A DNA stretch of 64,000 nt, taken from the NCBI GenBank assembly GCA_910576775.1, contig CAJTJV010000012.1:1-64000 (forward strand), in the 5' to 3' direction. Numbering within the stretch: the stretch's first letter is position 1; each line of letters starts with the position of its first letter. This DNA comes from an uncultured Muribaculaceae bacterium (lineage in GTDB: Bacteria > Bacteroidota > Bacteroidia > Bacteroidales > Muribaculaceae). The position numbers were made by a program, and so were the translations under genes. The notes under the pieces are model-generated. The model was not told the DNA's origin, searched no databases, and worked only from the letters and a program-made list of their open reading frames with translations. Positions 1 through 8,323 of this stretch are shown here, in pieces.

Positions 1-413
1 CGAGTACATCGCAATTGAAATATTCAAAGCATTTTTGAAAGAGCCGTGCGCAAACGCTCTCAATTCTTCCAGAATGCTGCTTCTTTTGTCGGATTTATTG
101 TGTACTTTTGCTGTGCGATCAGGCTTGCACACGCCTTTCGAACGGACTTGGCCAAGTGGATTGATTATATTCATAACTTATTGATTATCACCTATAAAGT
201 TACGAAAAATCTGTCACTCGGCCAAATTTGTAAAGCACTTATTTTATTGAAAATCAGGAATAAAAGGTCTATCCGCAACTATTTTAATCCGGCTATAAAA
301 TAGCATGTCTCCTGACATGGCAACGCAATTTTAAATGAAAGAGCCGTGGATAACATATCGAATTCTGCAGCGGAATAAATTGCCCATTGTACAAAAATCA
401 GTAATTTTGCATT
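1..413. other. AT-rich intergenic stretch without a supported gene
   Basis: I see no convincing gene here. An 85-codon frame starting with GTG at 46 has no recognisable motif and is probably chance. A 13-bp direct repeat, TGAAAGAGCCGTG, occurs at 36-48 and again at 336-348, exactly 300 bp apart. A short dyad (CATGTC-4-GACATG, 304-319) lies just before the second copy. The right end holds the promoter of the symporter gene at 414. The stretch could contain a small RNA or the remnant of a short insertion, but nothing in it proves either. Confidence 0.5.
380..409 (+). promoter_or_regulatory. Bacteroidetes-type promoter of the AGCS symporter
   Basis: A TTG at 380-382 and TAATTTTG at 402-409 are 19 nt apart and fit the Bacteroidetes -33/-7 consensus. 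The start codon at 414 is only 4 nt after the -7 box, so transcription would begin at or next to the ATG. Confidence 0.7.
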
Positions 414-1817
414 ATGCTTGAAAAAATAGGACAATTCATAATAGATGCCGCTGAGGTCCTTTGCGGGTATCCTCTGTTCTTTCTGCTTATTGGCGGCGGT
501 CTATATTTATTCATAAGTTCAGGGGCGGTGTCGCTCCGACGTTTGCCTTTTGCCATGAAGGAGTTGCGGCGCAAGCCTTCCGACGGGGCCGATAACGGAC
601 AGATTTCATCTGTGCAGGCTCTTGCTTCGGTAGTGGCCGCTACCATTGGCCTTGGAAATATAGCCGGTGTTGCAATTGCGCTTGTCATGGGCGGACCCGG
701 TGCTATATTTTGGATGTGGGTGAGCGCATTGGTCGGCATGTGCACCAAATATCATGAGGGTGTGCTCGCCATAATGTACAAAGGCAAGGACGACAAAGGA
801 GCTCCGCAGGGAGGTCCGATGCATATTATAGAGCGCGGTCTTGGAGTCCGTTGGAAACCGTTGGCACGTTTTTTTGCCGTTGCCGGCCTCTTCGGCACTC
901 TCTGTATTATGAATGCGAATCAGCTTACCGAGGCATTCATGACAACGTTCACCACTCCGGAGGGTATCGCCGGCAGCGAGTTTCTCAGCAGAATAGGTTC
1001 TATAATCAGTCTTGAGAATATAAGGGTCTACAGATTGCTTTTTGGAGCTGCGGTAGCCATGATAGTCGGTATTGTCATCCTCGGAGGAATAAAACGTATA
1101 GCAAAGGTCGCCACAGTCATGGTGCCATTCATGGTGGGGCTGTATTTTGTAATGGTGCTTTTTATAATCATCACGAACATTGAGGGCGTTCCCGCTGTTT
1201 TCAAAAGTATTTTCACCGAGGCTTTCAATCTCCGTGCCGGTTTTGGCGCTTTGGCAGGCATTGCCATCATTGGCGCGCGTCGCGCTGCACTTGTCAACGA
1301 TGCCGGTATAGGCACTGCGAGCATTATGCATGGAGCCTCGCGAAATAACGAGCCTGTAAGGGAGGGGCTTATCGCCATGCTCGGTCCGAGTATCGATTCC
1401 GGGCTTGTATGTACCCTTACCGCCGTCGCAATTCTTCTATGCGGCAATATTGATGTGGAAGGTGTGAAAGGTCTTGAGGTCGCCATGCAGGCATTCAGCA
1501 ACGCTATTCCGGCGGGCGACATCCTGCTGATGTGCATTGTGGTGTGTTTCGCCATGTCGTCGATGTTCAGTTATTCATTTTACGGTACTACCTGTGCGAG
1601 TTATCTTTTCGGTAGTAAACGCGCCCGTTGGTATTCGTGGTTCTTTCTGGCATCACTCGTGGTATTCGCCGTAGTGCCTCTGGAGGCTGCCGTCGGTGCG
1701 TGTGACCTGTTCTACGCTCTGATGGCCATTCCCACAATGACGGCGTTGCTGTTCCTCAGTCCGAAGGTGCGCAAGGCTACAAAAGAATATTTCGATAAAG
1801 AAAAGTCTGAAAAATAA
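414..1817 (+). CDS. Sodium:amino acid (alanine/glycine) symporter, AGCS family
   Basis: This is a 467-residue inner-membrane protein of the AGCS family, which takes up alanine or glycine together with Na+. Visible support: about ten hydrophobic segments, the family signature GLGNIAG at residues 79-85 followed by a GGPGAIFWMW segment near 93-102, and ALVNDAGIGTAS around residue 290. The length is usual for the family. The ATG at 414 follows a -7 box by 4 nt, and there is no alternative ATG until residue 47. The stop codon directly abuts the lgt start, so the two genes form an operon. The exact substrate cannot be read from the sequence. Confidence 0.9.
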   Translation: MLEKIGQFIIDAAEVLCGYPLFFLLIGGGLYLFISSGAVSLRRLPFAMKELRRKPSDGADNGQISSVQALASVVAATIGLGNIAGVAIALVMGGPGAIFWMWVSALVGMCTKYHEGVLAIMYKGKDDKGAPQGGPMHIIERGLGVRWKPLARFFAVAGLFGTLCIMNANQLTEAFMTTFTTPEGIAGSEFLSRIGSIISLENIRVYRLLFGAAVAMIVGIVILGGIKRIAKVATVMVPFMVGLYFVMVLFIIITNIEGVPAVFKSIFTEAFNLRAGFGALAGIAIIGARRAALVNDAGIGTASIMHGASRNNEPVREGLIAMLGPSIDSGLVCTLTAVAILLCGNIDVEGVKGLEVAMQAFSNAIPAGDILLMCIVVCFAMSSMFSYSFYGTTCASYLFGSKRARWYSWFFLASLVVFAVVPLEAAVGACDLFYALMAIPTMTALLFLSPKVRKATKEYFDKEKSEK

Positions 1818-2642
1818 ATGCTACCCGAATTTATTACATGGGATGTAAATCCCGCTGTCATCGACAGCTTCGTTACCATACGTTGGTACGGTCTGATGTT
1901 TGCCATCGGCTTCTGGATTGGTTTTAACATCGTTTCCAAGATTTTCAAGCATGACGGTGCCCCGGACAGTTGGGTAGGTACCCTTCTGATATATGTTGCC
2001 ATAGCGACGATTGTCGGTGCCCGTCTGGGACATGTGTTTTTTTATCAGTGGGATTATTACAGTGCCCATCCGTGGAAGATTTTCGCAACCTGGGAGGGCG
2101 GTCTCGCAAGTCACGGCGGTGCTATAGGTATCATATTGGCGGTGATTCTGTTCAGCATATTTACTACAAAACGCAATCCGTTATGGACTTTCGACCGTCT
2201 GACGATAGCTATTGCGCTTGTCGGCGGTCTTATACGTGTCGGTAACCTTATGAACAGCGAGATTTTCGGTTATCCCACCGACCTTCCGTGGGGATTCAAG
2301 TTTGTCCGTTCTCCCGAGTGGAATGAGCTTTATTACGGTCTTGCATGCCATCCGACGCAGATTTATGAAGCGCTGACATATTTCTCGCTTTTCGCATTGA
2401 TGATGTGGATGTACTGGAAGAAAGGATGCGGCAATCGTCCCGGTCTCCTTTTCGGAACCTTCCTTATCGGAACTTTTGCGACACGCTTTCTTATCGAGTT
2501 CATCAAGAATGATCAGGTTGCGTTCGAGGCAGATATGGCACTCAATATGGGGCAGCTCCTGAGCATCCCCTTCGCACTTGCCGGAGTGTTCCTGGTGGTA
2601 TGGGCGCTGATGCGAAAACCCGTCAGCGGCCAAATCCGATAA
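1818..2642 (+). CDS. lgt: Prolipoprotein diacylglyceryl transferase
   Basis: Lgt is an integral inner-membrane enzyme that transfers diacylglycerol from phosphatidylglycerol to the lipobox cysteine, the first step of lipoprotein maturation. The 274-residue protein shows the expected pattern: GARLGHVFFY near 67-76, GGLASHGGAIG with His99 (E. coli His103 equivalent), and the Lgt signature GGLIRVGNLMNSEIFG around 136-151 with Arg140 and Asn143. Seven hydrophobic segments are apparent. Its ATG starts on the base after the symporter stop. The enzyme is directly relevant to the lipoprotein fimbrillins encoded immediately downstream on the other strand, but their proximity may be accidental. Confidence 0.97.
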   Translation: MLPEFITWDVNPAVIDSFVTIRWYGLMFAIGFWIGFNIVSKIFKHDGAPDSWVGTLLIYVAIATIVGARLGHVFFYQWDYYSAHPWKIFATWEGGLASHGGAIGIILAVILFSIFTTKRNPLWTFDRLTIAIALVGGLIRVGNLMNSEIFGYPTDLPWGFKFVRSPEWNELYYGLACHPTQIYEALTYFSLFALMMWMYWKKGCGNRPGLLFGTFLIGTFATRFLIEFIKNDQVAFEADMALNMGQLLSIPFALAGVFLVVWALMRKPVSGQIR

Positions 2643-2661
2643 TCCGCGACTCTTTAGCGCG

Positions 2662-4773
2662 TTACATTCCGGTGCGGCGGGCGCGGACACGGTAATTTGT
2701 GCTGCGGTCTGCCTGAGTGCCATTGCCAAGATACGCATTGGGGGAGCCGGCTATTGTGCTCGACCATGTCTGATTGGGGCTTACCGGCACTATCATACCG
2801 GAAGGGGCAGAGGAAAATTCACCGTAGGCCGGTGCATACCATACAATGTCGTTAGGGTCGATGGAGACACGGCGCTGTATATTGCCTGTTCCCGAGACTA
2901 TGATTTCCTCGTACTTATATCGGTTCTTCTTCAGAATGTTGGATAATAAGCCGGAGTTCATGTTAATTTCGCCGGAGGGCTTTGGAACCTCGCTGTCATT
3001 TGATGAATTATCAGGATAGCGGTAGGCCGGTTCGGTCTCTTTGCCTTGCTCGAATTTCATAGTGTTAAGCAATGCATTTTCAAAAGACATAGTTGCCGCT
3101 GGACCGCCGACAGTAAAAAGATTTTTTGTGTTACTCAAGCCGTCGGAGCTACTTCTTGCATCAATAAATGTATTTGATAGTTTTTCGTAATCAATCTCGA
3201 TATACAAGCGATTACCGGCCGAAGTCCAAGCCCAATATTTATGTATTGAAGTATAAGCTTCCGCATTGTATCGCGATATAATACTATTTATTCGAGCTCG
3301 GATTCTATTTTCTGTATATTGCCCTGTAAGTTTTATATTGTACGCATAAATAATATAGGCTTTGCGGTTCCAGTCGAATCCGTAAGGGGAGTTTTCGGAT
3401 TCCCTGATCTGTTCCCAGCCTCCGGTTGCCGGGCAATACTGGCTTACAGTATGGGTTTCAGCGGTTTGGGCTGGTAACCCATCTACATTGAGTGTAAGAG
3501 TAACAGTTCGATTCTGAGTGCTGATATTTTCCGGATAGAAAATATATACGCGCTGGTCGCCGGAGCCGGTGATGCTTCTGGTACCACGGGAATTATACGT
3601 CCAGAAGCCTTGGGGAGCATATATGTTGACATCGGAGCGCAGCTGAACCGTTACATCCGCGCCGTCGTCTGCCGACGCAGTGAGAACCCAGTTCCTGCCA
3701 TTAGGCAACTTGTCGGCATGGATATCAAGCGAATCGATTACGTAGTGGGCATCGGGATTCGCATGGGGAACCGTAGCAAATTCCAGAGTATAGTCGGGGC
3801 GCAGACGATATTTATACATATGTCCCATTACCCATTCTTTTACCGAGCCTTTGTTGAGCGGGGTCGACATTGTCTTGACAGTTCCGTCCACGTTGATAGT
3901 AATCTGAAGCGTCATGTCGTCGGTGAGTGTCTGAGGGAGAAGAAGGAATGTGCGGTTCCCCGTTGTCAGGTCGGAGCCGGTTTCCACGTTGGTGTTCGCG
4001 CTTCCCGTAATTGAGAAATCGGTGCGGGTTGCAGCCAGTTCCCAGGACGGGGTGCTGCTGATAGTCATTGTGCCGCTGTTGAGCGCATTTGTGATTCTTA
4101 TATCCGTGACAGTCCCGCTTTCAAAGCCGATATCGGTGACAATTTGCACTGCCGACAACAGATGTTTGAAATTAAGGGGGACGATCCGGTTATAGTTGCC
4201 TGCGATACCGGTGTTTGCCGCAGTCATCAGGTCGATCTGACTACTTGCGTTAGTCGGTACGGTATAAGTGAAAGAGTGTTTTGTATTATCAGGGACAAGG
4301 CCTTCGGTCTCGGCCGGAGTATAGGCGTAAAAATCAAGATTGGTATGACTGCCAGGCCAATAGACAATCGGATTAGTGGAGAATACACTGCCGTCGCGTT
4401 GATATAGCTTGTCAGCCATAAGGTATTTCCCGGTGCTGTTCATCAAGGCATAGCATGCAAAGTCGTTGACTCTTCCGGCTTCTGAAATCATTGTGCCGCG
4501 CGAGGCGGGTATATCGTCGAGGTCTATGCCTTTGGTGTCTGTAACGGTGCACCGGATTGAGTCGGAGGCATTGTTTGTATTGTAGAGAGAAAATTCTGTT
4601 AGGGAGAGTATATGTTGTTCTCTGCTGTCGGCACGGCTTATATTTTCAGAGATGCTGAAAGCGATGCCGTCGCAAGAATCGGAATTGTCGGGTGTGAAGG
4701 TGCTCTCATCGCATGCAGTCAGGCTTGCGGCGATAGCTGAGATAAATAATATGTATGTCGTTTTCAAAGACAT
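2662..4773 (-). CDS. Large fimbrillin-family lipoprotein, probable pilus tip/accessory subunit
   Basis: This 703-residue exported lipoprotein has a signal peptide ending in the lipobox LTAC (Cys21) and an Arg-containing stretch (SRADSR) near 46-51, similar to the protease site of type V fimbrillins. Residues about 190-330 contain the Mfa-like hallmark VPLNFKHLLSAVQI. A BACON/Ig-like region and a C-terminal part ending in NYRVRARR follow; the C-terminal segment recalls the DUF1566/FISUMP type fold (weak). It is the last gene of the fimbrial operon, 116 nt after the smaller fimbrillin. Size and position suggest a minor, tip-located subunit, possibly the adhesin; that role is inferred. Confidence 0.75.
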   Translation of the reverse strand: MSLKTTYILFISAIAASLTACDESTFTPDNSDSCDGIAFSISENISRADSREQHILSLTEFSLYNTNNASDSIRCTVTDTKGIDLDDIPASRGTMISEAGRVNDFACYALMNSTGKYLMADKLYQRDGSVFSTNPIVYWPGSHTNLDFYAYTPAETEGLVPDNTKHSFTYTVPTNASSQIDLMTAANTGIAGNYNRIVPLNFKHLLSAVQIVTDIGFESGTVTDIRITNALNSGTMTISSTPSWELAATRTDFSITGSANTNVETGSDLTTGNRTFLLLPQTLTDDMTLQITINVDGTVKTMSTPLNKGSVKEWVMGHMYKYRLRPDYTLEFATVPHANPDAHYVIDSLDIHADKLPNGRNWVLTASADDGADVTVQLRSDVNIYAPQGFWTYNSRGTRSITGSGDQRVYIFYPENISTQNRTVTLTLNVDGLPAQTAETHTVSQYCPATGGWEQIRESENSPYGFDWNRKAYIIYAYNIKLTGQYTENRIRARINSIISRYNAEAYTSIHKYWAWTSAGNRLYIEIDYEKLSNTFIDARSSSDGLSNTKNLFTVGGPAATMSFENALLNTMKFEQGKETEPAYRYPDNSSNDSEVPKPSGEINMNSGLLSNILKKNRYKYEEIIVSGTGNIQRRVSIDPNDIVWYAPAYGEFSSAPSGMIVPVSPNQTWSSTIAGSPNAYLGNGTQADRSTNYRVRARRTGM

Positions 4774-4836
4774 ATGGATGAATTGTAGGATTCAATAGCG
4801 GGGAGAGGAAGGAGAGAGAAGAATGAAAAATTGTTC

Positions 4837-4855
4837 AGACTTGCGGACAAAGTCT
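4837..4855 (-). other. Weak hairpin between the two fimbrillin genes
   Basis: AGACTT and AAGTCT form a 6-bp stem with a 7-nt loop, followed on the minus strand by GAACAATTTTTC. It could partially attenuate transcription between the smaller fimbrillin and the large tip-like gene. It is too weak to call a terminator. Confidence 0.25.
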
Positions 4856-4889
4856 CTTGTCGGATTCTGTACGCAGGATAATTAGGATA

Positions 4890-5891
4890 TCAAGGCTTTA
4901 CCTCAACAGGTACGTCGACAGGTGTATCCCATGGCTTGACATCAACCGAGAATTCGATAGGTTTAAGTGTCTGGTCCGGGTCTATATTCTCGGAGCCTAT
5001 CGTTGTCTTGAAGAGATATGCGGTACCAATGGCAAGAGTCTGGCTTACCGATACGGAGTGGTGAAAAGGTGTTGAGCCGTTGACATGTATTTCCTCGCCA
5101 TTGACAATAGTGTAAAGATCAATGTTAAAGTCTACGGTAAAGCCTGTATCGCCGGGGAGAAGGAACATACGGTCGGTATTAACGCTTGCGCCATTGTCAA
5201 ATGAATTTGCCTGGTCACCGGATAGTATATATGTCACAGTCGTTTCATCGGTATTTACCCATTCCGGTTCAACCTGCGATAAGTCAAGAGTACCTTTGGC
5301 CGGTGTCTTGCTTACTGTCACACCCGACACCTTGATTTTGTAGTTTACACCCATTGCGTTTGTAAACTGGAAACGGGTGCGGCTCAAGGCATGCTTGAAA
5401 TTCAGAGTTACGGCCGCGTCATCAATAGTGGCTGACTGAACGCGCGATGCGGAAGCATAGCCGAGGTCTACAGCGCCGGCCGCAGATGTGTTGTCAAAAG
5501 TGAGAGTTCCGAAAGTACCCTCTGCGGTGGGGATGGTAGCCGGGGCTGTGAATCCCCATGCGGCATTTGTTGCGGAAATGGTGGTGGAGCCTATCGCCAT
5601 GAAATAATAGGTTGAATTGGCAGTCCAATACTGTTTCGGGGAGTATGTTACAGTAGAAGCATTGGTGATGTTGAGTGCTGTGGCGTTGAAGATGTATGCT
5701 CCGGCGACACTTGACGAACCCCATATTTTGCAATTGCCAAAATTGTCTGTTGTAAGATTGGCGGCGCGTCCGCTTTTGTCAATGAAGACGTTGTTGAACT
5801 CTATCGCCGTTTTCTGCGTGTCGATAACCTCGTCGGTCGAGCATCCGGTCAGTATGAATGCCGGCAATGCAGCGAGAAATAACTTTTTCAT
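4890..5891 (-). CDS. Fimbrillin-family lipoprotein (Mfa-like), probable pilus shaft subunit
   Basis: This 333-residue protein has a lipobox (LTGC, Cys17) and then an Arg-Ala junction (SGRAAN, Arg42), placed like the arginine cleavage site that releases mature type V pilins. The central VTLNFKHALSRTRFQF segment is the characteristic Mfa_like_1/fimbrillin motif. The expected life cycle is lipidation, export to the outer membrane, proteolysis and donor-strand polymerisation (family knowledge). It sits between the DUF5119/Mfa2-like gene (34 nt upstream) and the tip-like gene, as expected for a shaft or stalk subunit. The start follows directly from the signal peptide MKKLFLAAL. Confidence 0.82.
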   Translation of the reverse strand: MKKLFLAALPAFILTGCSTDEVIDTQKTAIEFNNVFIDKSGRAANLTTDNFGNCKIWGSSSVAGAYIFNATALNITNASTVTYSPKQYWTANSTYYFMAIGSTTISATNAAWGFTAPATIPTAEGTFGTLTFDNTSAAGAVDLGYASASRVQSATIDDAAVTLNFKHALSRTRFQFTNAMGVNYKIKVSGVTVSKTPAKGTLDLSQVEPEWVNTDETTVTYILSGDQANSFDNGASVNTDRMFLLPGDTGFTVDFNIDLYTIVNGEEIHVNGSTPFHHSVSVSQTLAIGTAYLFKTTIGSENIDPDQTLKPIEFSVDVKPWDTPVDVPVEVKP

Positions 5892-5925
5892 GTCTGTTGG
5901 TTTGATTTATAATAATGATTATTAA

Positions 5926-6948
5926 TTACATTGTAATATCGATGTCCTGTTCGTCGCCCCAGTCATCCACTGAAATATTGAAACCGGAGCCGTTGCTGCT
6001 TCCTGCCTCATCTGAAATCTCAATGCCAGGAAGCTGAATGATTCCACCCCGTGGCTGTTTGTTCATAAGACCGGATATGTCGAAATCATATTTTACGGTT
6101 TTTCCGTTTTTAAGCAGGATTTCCAGATTGATAGCATAAACTCCTTCGGCACGTGAATATTCCGGGTAAGGGAAGCCCGGAGCGCCAAAACTTCTGATAC
6201 GTGCAGTTACAGCGTTTCCTGTCACATCTCCGTCAAATAGGATTGTTACGGGAGTCTGGCTTGTGGAGCCGGTAGAAAGGTTTACTCCGGAAGCCATACC
6301 GGCAAGGGCACCGCGTACAAGGCCTGCGTACTCGACTCCGTGTGTGATAGGACATCGCACTACGTAAGTGAACACGAGCGGTTGCATATCGACAGGCAAC
6401 TGTTTTGGAGTAGCGCTGCGGATATTGTCGAAATAACCTATCGCAGCACCGAAAAGCATGTCGGGAGGCGAAACTGTAGTCTCGTTGCGGCTGATATAGG
6501 GACTCCCGTTGTAGCTTGAACGTGAACGACCTCTCGTTGTAGCCATGGCCTCGGAATATGAATCGTCGTTGACGATTCGGATATATTCAGTGTCGTTGTT
6601 GATGAATAATAGCGACTGAACGGAATATGGCAGAGAAGCAACACCTCCATCGACCGGCATGTTGACGATAGCAGGGAGACGGTCGTCGGCGTATGAAATC
6701 GCACGGAGGCCTTCTGGTTTTTCCGGCAACAGGGAATTATAGCTGAACCCGAGTCCGGAAGGCCAGTTATGTATGTAATCGGTGAGATTATTGTAGGGAA
6801 TCTCCCATGCGAGCGTATATGTTGCAGCTACGTCAGCTTCATACCGCGAGGCGTGTTCGTGGTGGTTGTAGCATAGTTCCTTGTGTTCGCAGGAACAGAG
6901 CATGGCTGCTATGCAGAGGACAAGGCACAGATAAAATGTCTTTTTCAT
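5926..6948 (-). CDS. DUF5119 / Mfa2-FimB-like fimbrial anchor lipoprotein
   Basis: The 340-residue protein begins at the ATG at 6948. A longer frame exists upstream, but it overlaps the preceding gene and lacks a signal peptide. MKKTFYLCL leads to a lipobox-like CSC near residue 20, then HKELCYNHHEH, typical of DUF5119 proteins that accompany fimbrillins. The C-terminal half has alternating beta-strand character. By analogy with Mfa2/FimB it would anchor or terminate the fimbria at the outer membrane. ATG and the TGA of the upstream DUF3575 gene overlap as ATGA, indicating coupled translation. The exact subunit role is inferred from context. Confidence 0.75.
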   Translation of the reverse strand: MKKTFYLCLVLCIAAMLCSCEHKELCYNHHEHASRYEADVAATYTLAWEIPYNNLTDYIHNWPSGLGFSYNSLLPEKPEGLRAISYADDRLPAIVNMPVDGGVASLPYSVQSLLFINNDTEYIRIVNDDSYSEAMATTRGRSRSSYNGSPYISRNETTVSPPDMLFGAAIGYFDNIRSATPKQLPVDMQPLVFTYVVRCPITHGVEYAGLVRGALAGMASGVNLSTGSTSQTPVTILFDGDVTGNAVTARIRSFGAPGFPYPEYSRAEGVYAINLEILLKNGKTVKYDFDISGLMNKQPRGGIIQLPGIEISDEAGSSNGSGFNISVDDWGDEQDIDITM

Positions 6949-8195
6949 TTCGCCCTTCTTTTCCTGTTGTTGCAGTTGCCGCGGCCGATAAGCCATATTA
7001 GAGAAATCTCTGCCTTTGTGGGGCCTATCCAATGGCGTTTCTTTGTCGACTGCCATACGTAGTGTCCGTCGATAGGCAGGTATTTGTAATAATATCCGTC
7101 GAGATATCCTACACCGATGCTGAAATCGATGTTGAGTCGCTTTGCTACCGGTAACGAGAAGCCGTATTCCAATCCTCCTCCATAGCTCCAGCGAGGACCC
7201 ATATATCCTTTGCCGCCGAATTCGATATCGTATGTCAGCATCTGTGCATATATGCCGAGATGATGACCCGTAAGAGGTTTTCTCTCTGCTTTTTTTCCAA
7301 GCCAAAGCCGCATGTGAATATCGCCTCCATAAGTGCGCCAGTAGCGGTGTGTGGCGTTTTTGCTCCACCATGCATACATCCAGTTGGCTCCGATACTCGC
7401 CCCTTTTCCGACGTAAAATTCAATTCCGATATTTGGAATCAGTGCGGCATCGTAAAGCATGTTCGTCTTGAATGCCAAGTAGAATGGTTTTTCCGGGTTC
7501 TTCGTTTCAGAAATTTCGGTTCGCGTCTGTTGCGGAGCCTTATCTTCAGTGAGTTCGCAGACAGGCTCGGGCTCCGGCACAGTAACTACCTGCTCGGATT
7601 CGTCATCCGGGCGTACAATGGTTGTGATGATACGGGCATTACGCATCCAAGGAAAAATACGCGATGATAGATAACGATAAGGTTCTCCGTCCAGATATGA
7701 GAAAAGTGTCGAGAGGATTTCGGAGGTATTATCGTTGTTAATACGGTCGATAATCAGCCGGATATCCTCTCTGTCGGATATGAATGGGTCTTCGTTTATG
7801 AGATTGCGCAGGGATTCGGTGTCAATACCTTTGCCCTGTATGGTGATGTTGTTTCCCGGAAGGAGAATATACGATGACGCAAATTTTCGGAGACTGTTTG
7901 CTCTTTCGGTGCAGAGGCGCTTGTTTAAAGATTGTGGCCCTTCCGGCGATGCGAAGCCCTGGATTGTTATAGATTCTATTTTACCGTCGTGTTCGGTGAG
8001 ATATCCTTTAAGGCGGTTGCTGAATGCTTCCATCGCGTCTCCATTGCACATAAAGTCAGCATCAACGTCGGCATTCTGTAAAGGGAAATAAACAGTTACG
8101 CTATCGGTGAAGGTCTCTGCCTGTAGGGATGTGCATAAACACATCGTTATAATGGCTGTGACAATGGTTTGTAATGTCAGTCGGATGAAATACAA
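6945..8195 (-). CDS. OmpA-like plus DUF3575 outer-membrane protein of the fimbrial locus
   Basis: This 416-residue exported protein leads the fimbrial operon. After a signal peptide of about 26 residues (ending SLQA) the N-terminal half has an OmpA-like core with IQGFASPEGP. The C-terminal half, from about residue 235 (PFYLAFKTNMLYDA), is the DUF3575 barrel-like domain with many aromatic residues. DUF3575 proteins habitually neighbour DUF5119 and fimbrillin genes, so a role in pilus export or anchoring is likely but unproven. The best start is a TTG at 8193-8195; the next in-frame ATG (residue 18) would remove most of the signal peptide, and a stop lies upstream. Confidence 0.78.
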   Translation of the reverse strand: MYFIRLTLQTIVTAIITMCLCTSLQAETFTDSVTVYFPLQNADVDADFMCNGDAMEAFSNRLKGYLTEHDGKIESITIQGFASPEGPQSLNKRLCTERANSLRKFASSYILLPGNNITIQGKGIDTESLRNLINEDPFISDREDIRLIIDRINNDNTSEILSTLFSYLDGEPYRYLSSRIFPWMRNARIITTIVRPDDESEQVVTVPEPEPVCELTEDKAPQQTRTEISETKNPEKPFYLAFKTNMLYDAALIPNIGIEFYVGKGASIGANWMYAWWSKNATHRYWRTYGGDIHMRLWLGKKAERKPLTGHHLGIYAQMLTYDIEFGGKGYMGPRWSYGGGLEYGFSLPVAKRLNIDFSIGVGYLDGYYYKYLPIDGHYVWQSTKKRHWIGPTKAEISLIWLIGRGNCNNRKRRAK

Positions 8196-8240
8196 TAAAT
8201 TTGTCGGATTAATTCCGTGATTCTAGTCCGACAAATTTAT
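8195..8240. repeat. Perfect 14-bp inverted repeat over the fimbrial promoter
   Basis: ATAAATTTGTCGGA (8195-8208) and TCCGACAAATTTAT (8227-8240) are perfect reverse complements separated by 18 nt. Arm centres are 32 bp apart, about three helical turns. The right arm contains the minus-strand -7 box; the left arm ends at the first base of the start codon of the DUF3575 gene. This looks like an operator for a regulator of the fimbrial operon. Confidence 0.8.
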
Positions 8241-8261
8241 GAAAAATTTTACCCCCCCCAA
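8232..8261 (-). promoter_or_regulatory. Promoter of the fimbrial operon
   Basis: On the minus strand, TTG (8259-8261) and TAAATTTG (8232-8239) are 19 nt apart and fit the Bacteroidetes consensus. The predicted start of transcription is about 8224-8228, inside the loop of the inverted repeat. A run of eight C residues (8252-8259 on the plus strand) overlaps the -33 region. Confidence 0.7.
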
Positions 8262-8323
8262 TTTATTTAACACTATTTAATATATCACTATAAAGCGGGG
8301 AGGACTAAGGAGTATACCGACAG

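Noticed and set aside
46..303. An 85-codon frame at the left end
   Set aside because: It starts with GTG, has no motif or signal peptide, and is not preceded by a promoter box at a useful distance. AT-rich DNA of this size gives such frames by chance.
606..1331. A 241-codon frame antisense to the symporter gene
   Set aside because: The protein is low in hydrophobic pattern and shows no family; the plus-strand symporter is beyond doubt, so the antisense frame is a shadow of its codon bias.
6949..7371. A 141-codon N-terminal extension of the DUF5119 gene
   Set aside because: It lies inside the DUF3575 gene in another frame, is Arg-rich, and would remove the signal peptide; the ATGA overlap at 6945-6948 marks the true start.
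8195..8240. Invertible promoter (inverton)
   Set aside because: The inverted repeat would qualify, but an 18-nt spacer is too short for site-specific inversion and no recombinase gene is near. I keep it as an operator candidate.
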